A DNA stretch of 42,728 nt from Micromonospora cabrerizensis. Lineage in GTDB: Bacteria; Actinomycetota; Actinomycetes; Mycobacteriales; Micromonosporaceae. Positions 37,616 through 42,728 of the stretch are shown piece after piece. A program made the translations under genes and the position numbers. The first letter of the stretch is position 1. Each line of letters opens with the position of its first letter. The notes beneath the pieces were generated by a model. The model searched no databases. It was not told the origin of the DNA and was given only the letters and a program-made list of their open reading frames with translations. Location of the stretch: assembly GCF_022230955.1 (NCBI RefSeq), contig NZ_JAKKFI010000080.1:1-42728 (forward strand). Direction: 5' to 3'.

Positions 37616-38044
37616 TCAGCCGAGTTGTTCCCGCACCTGACGCTTGAGCCGGCCCAGGATCGCCGTGCCGCCGCGGATCCGCAGCGGGCTGATCGCCTGC
37701 GCCAGACCCATCCGCTGGTAGAGATCGTCCGGCACGTCCAGCACCTGCTGGGCGCTCGCGCCTGCCAGCCCTTCGGCGAGGATCCCGGCGAACGCCCGGG
37801 TGGTCGGCGCCTCCGGCGGGCAGTCGAAGACCGTGTCCACGGTGCCCTCGGGGGTCACCCTGGCGCGCAGGAAGAACGACGTCTGACACTCCGGCACCTG
37901 CTCCATGCCCTCGCGTGCGGCGGCGCCCTCCGGCAGCACCGGGATGACGTCGGCGTACTCCAGGAGCATCTCCAGCACCAGGTCGCGCGGCGCGGCAGCG
38001 AACTCGTCGACGATCTCGGCCAGTCGGGCCGGCATGTCAGCCAT
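37616..38044 (-). CDS. sufE: SufE-family Fe-S assembly protein
   Basis: A 142-aa SufE protein that accepts sulfur from a cysteine desulfurase. It starts MADMPARLAEIVDEFAAAPR, and the active cysteine is C53 in EQVPECQTSFFLRARV; FDCPPEAPTTRAFAGILAEGL is the second family block. SufE here is not beside a suf operon; in actinomycetes it often follows a sulfurtransferase gene, which is not present. It is 20 bp upstream of the FrnE-like gene and likely co-transcribed. Confidence 0.92.
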   Translation of the reverse strand: MADMPARLAEIVDEFAAAPRDLVLEMLLEYADVIPVLPEGAAAREGMEQVPECQTSFFLRARVTPEGTVDTVFDCPPEAPTTRAFAGILAEGLAGASAQQVLDVPDDLYQRMGLAQAISPLRIRGGTAILGRLKRQVREQLG

Positions 38045-38115
38045 GCGTCGAGGTTACCGCCGGTCATCTGCGAGCAGGCCGGCGGCGCTCACCGCGCCCG
38101 CCGCCGGCCCCTTCG

Positions 38116-38541
38116 TCACACCGTCGGCGACTGCTCGCTGATCTCGCTGAGGGCGCTGGTGGGGTCGAGCTGCATGGCCAGGTCGCCGAGCGAGACGATC
38201 CCGACCAGCTTGCGATCGCTGTCACAGACCAGCACACGCCGAATGCCCCGGTCGCGCATGAGCGCCGCCGCCTCACCCGCCGTGCAGTGCTGCTCGATCA
38301 TGACCACCTCGCGGGTGACGATCGAGCCGATGGTGGTGGCCGCAGGGGAGCTGTTCTCCGCCACGGCCCGCACCACGATGTCCCGGTCGGTGAGCATGCC
38401 GGCGAGGCTGGCGCCGTCGGTGACCACCACGTCGCCGATGTCCGCCTCCTTCATCACCCTGGCCGCCTCGTCCAGGGTGGTTTCGGCCGGCAGGTACACG
38501 ACCTGTCTGGTCATCACGTCACTGACCCGGTAACCGGTCAT
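38116..38541 (-). CDS. CBS-pair protein
   Basis: A 141-aa protein of two CBS domains: VSDVMTRQVVYLPAETTLDEAARVMKEADIGDVVVTDG...GMLTDRDIVVRAVAENS and IVTREVVMIEQHCTAGEAAALMRDRGIRRVLVCDSDRKLVGIVSLGDLAMQL. The ATG at 38541 has GGAGG five bases upstream. It is a paralogue-type match to the CBS protein at 26692-27111 (both have GMLTDRDIVVxAVAE/KVLAE), but they lie far apart. Ligand unknown. Confidence 0.92.
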   Translation of the reverse strand: MTGYRVSDVMTRQVVYLPAETTLDEAARVMKEADIGDVVVTDGASLAGMLTDRDIVVRAVAENSSPAATTIGSIVTREVVMIEQHCTAGEAAALMRDRGIRRVLVCDSDRKLVGIVSLGDLAMQLDPTSALSEISEQSPTV

Positions 38542-38598
38542 GAGAGCCTCCGAAGACGTATCCACCCGATCCGACTGCACTACCCCGTGACGCGACAG

Positions 38599-40368
38599 CT
38601 ACACCAGGCTCCCACGTTCCTGGCGTACCTCGTGGACGAGCCGGTCTTCCAGACCCTCCAACGACAGCTCGGTGCGCCCGTCGCCGGCCCGCTCGCGCAG
38701 CTCGACGTACCCGTCGGCGAGTCGACGGCCGACCACGACGGCCCGGGGGATGCCGATCAGCTCGGCGTCGGTGAACTTCACCCCCGCCGAGACGTGCGTG
38801 CGATCGTCGACCAGCACCCGCAGGCCGGCGGCGGCGAGGCGCCCGCCGAGCGCCAGTGCCGCGTCGAGCTGCGGGCCCTTACCCGCAACCACCAGGTGTA
38901 CGTCGCACGGCGCGATCGCCGCCGGCCAGATCAGCCCCCGGTCGTCGTGGTGCTGCTCGGCCACCGCCGCGACCGCTCGGGAGACCCCGATGCCGTAGCA
39001 GCCCATGGTCGGTCGGACCGGTTTGCCGGCCGGGCCGAGCACGTCGACCGCGAAGGCGTCGGTGAACCGGCGGCCGAGCTGGAAGATGTGCCCGATCTCG
39101 ATGCCCCGCCGGATGGTCAGCTCGCCGGCGTCGCACGCCGGGCAGGGGTCGCCGGCGCGCACCTCGGCCGCCTCGATCGTGCCGTCGGGCGTGAAGTCCC
39201 GACCGCAGACCACGTCGGTCGCGTGGCGGCCCGGCTCGTTCGCCCCGGTCAACCAGGCAGAACCGGTCACCACCCGCGGGTCGACCAGGAAACGGATGCC
39301 CAGCTTGTCGAGCAGCTGCGGCCCGATGTAGCCGCGTACCAGCTCGGGGTGGTCGGCCCACTCCTCGAAGACGGCCACCTGGGCCGGGTGCAGGGCGGCG
39401 CCGACCCGCTTGAGGTCGACCTCCCGGTCACCGGGCAGCCCGATCACCAGAGGTTCGGCGCGGTCGGCGTCGGGCTGGCGGACGGAGAGCACGACGTTCT
39501 TCAGGGTGTCGGCGGCGGTCCAGTCGTCCCGACCGCCCAGCCGGCGGGTGTTGGCCAACTCCACGAGGCTGGCGATCGTCGGGGTCTCCGGTGTGTCGTG
39601 CACCTCGACGGCCGGCTGCGCGGTCGGGTCGCCGGCGGCCGGTGCCCGGGTCACCACCGCCTCGGTGTTGGCCGCGTAGTCGCAGGCCGTGCAGCCGACG
39701 TAGGTGTCCTCGCCGACGGGTGTCGTCGCCAGGAACTCCTCCGATGCGGACCCGCCCATCGCACCGGACATCGCCCGCACCACCGTGTAGTCCAGACCCA
39801 ACCGGTCGAAGATCCGCCGGTACGCCGCCCGATGCCGCGCGTACGCGTCCCGCAGACCCGCATCGTCCAGGTCGAAGGAGTACGCGTCCTTCATCAGGAA
39901 CTCCCGGCCACGCAGAAGGCCGGCCCGGGGCCGGGCCTCGTCGCGGAACTTCGTCTGCACCTGGAACAGCGTCACCGGGAAATCCCGGTACGAGGTGAAC
40001 AGGTCCTTGACCAGCAGCGCCGCCATCTCCTCGTGGGTGGGCGCCAACAGGTGCTCGGCGCCGCGCCGGTCCGCGAGGGTGAAGATGTCGTCGCCGTACT
40101 CCGCCCAGCGGCCGCTCGTCCGATAGGGCTCGGCCGGCAGCAACGCCGGAAAGTGCACCTCCTGGTCGCCGATCGCGAACAGCTCGCCGCGCACCACCTC
40201 GGTGATCCGATCCAGCACCAGCTTGCCCAGCGGCAGCCAGGTGTAGCCGCCCGGTGCGGCACGACGGATGTAACCGGCGCGCAGCAGCAGCCGGTGGCTC
40301 GGCACCTCCGCGTCGGCCGGATCCTCGCGCAGGGTCCGCAGCAACAGGGTCGACATGCGTAGCAGCAT
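38599..40368 (-). CDS. proS: Prolyl-tRNA synthetase
   Basis: Class II bacterial-type ProRS (589 aa) that charges tRNAPro. The N-terminal MLLRMSTLLLRTLREDPADAEVPSHRLLLRAGYIRRAAPG, motif 2 region TKFRDEARPRAGLLRGREFLMKDAYSFD and motif 3 FTDAFAVDVLG...MGCYGIGVSRAVAAVAEQHHD are clear. Between motifs 2 and 3 lies the YbaK-like editing insertion (about residues 220-400). The C-terminal anticodon domain reads DVHLVVAGKGPQLDAALALGGRL. The ATG at 40368 was chosen; the ATG four codons later is possible. It stands divergent to the sigma gene. Confidence 0.96.
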   Translation of the reverse strand: MLLRMSTLLLRTLREDPADAEVPSHRLLLRAGYIRRAAPGGYTWLPLGKLVLDRITEVVRGELFAIGDQEVHFPALLPAEPYRTSGRWAEYGDDIFTLADRRGAEHLLAPTHEEMAALLVKDLFTSYRDFPVTLFQVQTKFRDEARPRAGLLRGREFLMKDAYSFDLDDAGLRDAYARHRAAYRRIFDRLGLDYTVVRAMSGAMGGSASEEFLATTPVGEDTYVGCTACDYAANTEAVVTRAPAAGDPTAQPAVEVHDTPETPTIASLVELANTRRLGGRDDWTAADTLKNVVLSVRQPDADRAEPLVIGLPGDREVDLKRVGAALHPAQVAVFEEWADHPELVRGYIGPQLLDKLGIRFLVDPRVVTGSAWLTGANEPGRHATDVVCGRDFTPDGTIEAAEVRAGDPCPACDAGELTIRRGIEIGHIFQLGRRFTDAFAVDVLGPAGKPVRPTMGCYGIGVSRAVAAVAEQHHDDRGLIWPAAIAPCDVHLVVAGKGPQLDAALALGGRLAAAGLRVLVDDRTHVSAGVKFTDAELIGIPRAVVVGRRLADGYVELRERAGDGRTELSLEGLEDRLVHEVRQERGSLV

Positions 40369-40468
40369 GCGCGCAGCGTAGAGCCGTGCCGGACGGCCGA
40401 GCGACCCAATTCGGCCGGTGCGTCGCGGCCCGTCGCCCGGAAATCCTCGAAAATGGCCTGTCCGTGGC

Positions 40469-40496
40469 GGCAACCACGGTTGCCCGGGGCGACGTC
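40469..40496 (+). promoter_or_regulatory. Candidate autogenous ECF promoter
   Basis: GGCAACC (40469-40475), 17 bp, CGTCT (40493-40497) has the layout of ECF-type promoters (-35 AAC-type, -10 CGTC), about 50 bp before the sigma start. GGCAACC also forms a 7+2+7 inverted repeat with GGTTGCC (40478-40484). The same motif precedes the lipoprotein gene. Confidence 0.55.
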
Positions 40497-40546
40497 TGGA
40501 GGGGCATCACGTCCCTCACGCACCACGACCCGAAGGATCGGCCCGT

Positions 40547-41077
40547 GTGGACCCTCTGCTGAGTGAGTTCGACTCGTTCGTCCGTAACCGCACGCCGGCG
40601 TTGCTGCGCTCGGCCTACCTGCTGACCGGTGACCAGCACCTGGCCGAGGATCTCGTCCAGTCCGCCCTGGCCCGAACACACCGGTCCTGGAACCGGCTGC
40701 ACCACAGCGGGAACGCCGAGGCGTACACCCGTAAGACGATGTACCACCTGCAGGTGTCCTGGTGGCGGCGGCGCCGGGTACCCGAGTCGATGCCGGGCGA
40801 CCTGCCCGAGCCACGCGGAGGCGACTCGGGCCCGGACCACGCGCAACAGACCAGCCTGCGGCTCACCCTCCGGTCGGCGCTGACGAGGCTCTCCCCGAAG
40901 CAACGGGCCGTGCTGGTGCTGCGGTTCTTCGAGGACCGCACCGAGACGGAGACCGCCGACCTGCTCGGCGTGACTGTCGGCACGGTGAAGAGCCAGACGG
41001 CCAAGTCGCTGGCCAAGCTGCGAGTGGTCGCGCCCGAGCTCGCCGAGCTGTACGTCCTGGAAGGAAGCGACCGATGA
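40547..41077 (+). CDS. ECF sigma factor (SigE/SigM-like)
   Basis: A 176-aa extracytoplasmic-function sigma factor of the actinobacterial SigE-family type. Region 2: FDSFVRNRTPALLRSAYLLTGDQHLAEDLVQSALARTHRSW; region 4: ALTRLSPKQRAVLVLRFFEDRTETETADLLGVTVGTVKSQTAKSLAKLR. GTG at 40547 (product DPLLSEFDSFVRN after the start) has AAGGA nine bases upstream. Its stop overlaps the ATG of the next gene as ATGA, marking a sigma/regulator pair. Confidence 0.93.
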   Translation: MDPLLSEFDSFVRNRTPALLRSAYLLTGDQHLAEDLVQSALARTHRSWNRLHHSGNAEAYTRKTMYHLQVSWWRRRRVPESMPGDLPEPRGGDSGPDHAQQTSLRLTLRSALTRLSPKQRAVLVLRFFEDRTETETADLLGVTVGTVKSQTAKSLAKLRVVAPELAELYVLEGSDR

Positions 41078-42255
41078 ACGACCAGCGCCTCCGGCTCGAC
41101 CTGACCGATCTGGCCGAAGAGGTCACCGTCGTCGACCTGCGGGACCGGACCCTGCGTACGTCCCGTCGGCTCGGTATCCAGCGGGCGGTGGCCACCACCG
41201 CCGCCGCACTGGTGCTGATCGGGGCGGCGACCGGCACCGCCCTCGCCATCCGCCCGGATCAGTCTCCGGCCCCACTGCCCGCCGACACTCCGTCGGTCAC
41301 GGCGACACCGTCGCCGTCGGCCGACCCGACGCCGTCCACCAGCACCAGCGACGCGCCCGGCTCACCGCCCAGCGGCGGGTCCGGCACGAACACCCCGACG
41401 GTGAAGATCGGCAAACTCTTCTACGGGCCAGCCGGGACGACCGAGGCGACGACGGCGAACCTGCGGTCCTGGCGGCCGGGTGGGGACACGGCGCGTCTCC
41501 TGTCGCTGCCGGACATCTCCGCTGTCGTCAACGCGAACGTGTCGCCGGACGGCCGCCGGGTGGCCTGGGTCGACACGGCGGACGGCGGCCAGGGCACCCT
41601 CTATCTCCAGAACGTCGACGGCTCCGGCAAGCAGTCGCTGCGCGCCGACGTCGACCCGAACTGCGTGCCGCCGACCTGGTCGCCGGACAGTCGACGCCTG
41701 CTGTTGCGCGAGGTGAAGCCGTCGGGCGAACCGGGCCGACACGGTGTGCTGGACACCCGTGGCGGGAAGAACACGGTCACCTGGTGGGCGGGGGAGAATC
41801 TCGGCTGTCACGCCCTCTGGTCGGCGGACGGCCAGACCATCGCCATGCGCGTCGACGGCCAGGTGGTCCTCTACGACCCGGACGGCAGGAAGCGCCGGAC
41901 GGTGCCGGGCTTCTCCCGCTCCGCGGGGTGGTGCGACGACGTCACCAGTCTCGCCCCGGACGGCTCCCGGATCGCCCTGTACCGGCCGAAGCCCGGCGAC
42001 GACGGCACCGACGTCGCCCGGGACCTGCGGGTCAACAGCGTCCTGGACACCGGCACCGGCAAACAGGTCGCGTTGCCACTGGCTGGGCGGACGCTGCGGC
42101 AGGTCTACTTCCAGACCGACGGCTCGATGGTCGTACGGGTCCAGGACGGCAGTGGGTACGCGCTGCTGCTGGTGGACGAGGACGGCCGGAAGATCTCCGA
42201 GACCGCCGAGCCGGCGGCCCTGAAGGACATGCGGATCCTGGCCGTCGTGGCCTGA
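41074..42255 (+). CDS. Membrane-anchored beta-propeller-like protein, probable sigma regulator
   Basis: A 393-aa type-II-like membrane protein. Residues 1-37 are cytoplasmic (MNDQRLRLDLTDLAEEVTVV...TLRTSRRLGIQ), about 38-59 form one membrane helix, then a Pro/Ser/Thr linker (60-105), then an extracellular TolB/WD40-like domain with SPDGRRVAWVDTADGGQGTLYLQNVDGSG, WSPDSRRLLLREV, WSADGQTIAMRVDGQVVLYDPDGRKR and APDGSRIALY repeats. The start ATG overlaps the sigma stop and AAGGAAG lies six bases upstream. It lacks the CxxC zinc motif of ZAS anti-sigma factors, so an anti-sigma role is only inferred from position and topology. Confidence 0.85.
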   Translation: MNDQRLRLDLTDLAEEVTVVDLRDRTLRTSRRLGIQRAVATTAAALVLIGAATGTALAIRPDQSPAPLPADTPSVTATPSPSADPTPSTSTSDAPGSPPSGGSGTNTPTVKIGKLFYGPAGTTEATTANLRSWRPGGDTARLLSLPDISAVVNANVSPDGRRVAWVDTADGGQGTLYLQNVDGSGKQSLRADVDPNCVPPTWSPDSRRLLLREVKPSGEPGRHGVLDTRGGKNTVTWWAGENLGCHALWSADGQTIAMRVDGQVVLYDPDGRKRRTVPGFSRSAGWCDDVTSLAPDGSRIALYRPKPGDDGTDVARDLRVNSVLDTGTGKQVALPLAGRTLRQVYFQTDGSMVVRVQDGSGYALLLVDEDGRKISETAEPAALKDMRILAVVA

Positions 42256-42268
42256 CGACCAGCAGCCC

Positions 42269-42300
42269 AAGGGCGGGTCACCTTCGGGTGGCCCGCCCTT
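42269..42300 (+). terminator. Terminator after the sigma operon
   Basis: 14-bp stem (42269-42282 and 42287-42300, one G-U) closed by a TTCG tetraloop, 13 bp after the stop. Only a short TT at its end, but the UUCG loop is typical of strong hairpins. Confidence 0.85.
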
Positions 42301-42484
42301 CTGCCATCTACGCACCGACCGTCGCGACGACGTCCGTCACCGTCGGTGATCTGCGGAAATGGTTGCCGGGGCGGCCGGATCCGACTGTCGGATAGCGGCG
42401 TCGGGCGGCGGCAACTCGGCACGACCGGAGGCTCGTCTTGGGTGGTGTCCCACTCGGTAACGAACTGCACAAGGGAGCGACACC
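42301..42484 (+). promoter_or_regulatory. Upstream region of the lipoprotein gene with ECF-type motif
   Basis: GGCAACT (42410-42416), 17 bp, CGTCT (42434-42438): same elements and spacing as the motif before the sigma gene, about 47 bp before the ATG. No gene is seen in this 184-bp gap. Confidence 0.55.
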
Positions 42485-42728
42485 ATGAACCTCGGCCCGG
42501 TCACCACCCGTCTCGCCGCCCCGTCCCGCCAGTCCCGCGCGCTCGTCGGCACGGCAGCTCTGCTGCTCATGGCGCTCGGTGCTGCGGCCTGCGGGAGCGC
42601 AGACCCGGACAGCGCGCCCACTCCCGCCCCCACCGGCAGCGCCGTCCCCGCGACCGGCGGTGCCGTCCCCGCCGCCGCCGACACCTCCGCCGCGGGCGAC
42701 GCGGGGTCTGGTGCGGCCCCGGTCGGCG
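42485..42728 (+). CDS. Putative lipoprotein, 5' part only
   Basis: Partial gene running off the window end (81 codons seen). MNLGPVTTRLAAPSRQSR is a positively charged N-terminus, followed by a hydrophobic stretch ALVGTAALLLMALGAAAC with a candidate lipobox cysteine at C36 and then a Pro/Thr/Ala/Ser/Gly-rich linker. GGGAG lies seven bases before the ATG. Function unknown; its shared promoter motif suggests control by the upstream sigma factor. Confidence 0.8.
   Translation, partial: MNLGPVTTRLAAPSRQSRALVGTAALLLMALGAAACGSADPDSAPTPAPTGSAVPATGGAVPAAADTSAAGDAGSGAAPVG

Overview
The window is a high-GC actinobacterial chromosome segment carrying the replication-origin neighbourhood. Gene order (parB-parA-rsmG-jag-yidC-yidD-rnpA-rpmH diverging from dnaA-oriC-dnaN-gnd-recF-dciA, then gyrB-gyrA-DUF3566-tRNA-Ile-small DLW-39-like protein-tRNA-Ala), very GC-rich third codon positions, TTGTCCACA/TTATCCACA DnaA boxes and GTTTCACGTGAAAC parS sites point to Actinomycetota. 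The protein sequences look most like Micromonosporaceae (Micromonospora or a relative); that family assignment is inference from memory, not a search.

Layout. 1-712: a 16-bp tandem repeat and a non-coding stretch with two parS sites. 713-6884 (minus): chromosome segregation (ParA, ParB), rRNA methylation (RsmG), the RNA-binding protein Jag/KhpB, membrane-protein insertion (YidC, YidD), RNase P protein and ribosomal protein L34. 7509-13915 (plus): initiator DnaA, a 776-bp origin region full of DnaA boxes, sliding clamp, a short 6-phosphogluconate dehydrogenase, RecF and DciA-like DUF721 protein. 13922-15307: a small basic protein, an OhrR-like MarR regulator with twin palindromic operators, and an unknown protein. 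15829-21857: gyrase subunits, a DUF3566 membrane protein and two tRNAs.

21812-25282 is a small integrated element: the 3' end of tRNA-Ala(UGC) is repeated (54 bp, one mismatch) 3.4 kb downstream, a tyrosine recombinase lies next to the tRNA, and candidate arm-type repeats sit inside both ends. It carries only a few small unknown genes, a very strong 74-nt hairpin and signs of decay, so it looks like a remnant or a minimal element. 

25829-40368 is an ordinary accessory/housekeeping stretch: YCII-type protein, two CBS-pair proteins, metallo-hydrolase, a giant CtpI/CtpH-like P-type ATPase preceded by an overlapping 18-codon leader ORF, MFS exporter, GAP-family membrane protein, NmrA-like reductase, YbaK-type deacylase, FrnE-type DsbA protein, SufE and prolyl-tRNA synthetase. 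A fifth parS-like site lies between convergent genes at 36.9 kb.

40547-42728 holds an ECF sigma factor, an overlapping membrane-anchored beta-propeller-like protein and the start of a lipoprotein gene. The sigma gene and the lipoprotein gene both have the same upstream motif GGCAACY-N17-CGTCT, a good candidate for a promoter read by this sigma factor. The most interesting leads are this sigma circuit, the integrated element with its long hairpin, the leader ORF of the ATPase, and the unusual DnaA-box arrangements at oriC and between gyrB and gyrA.
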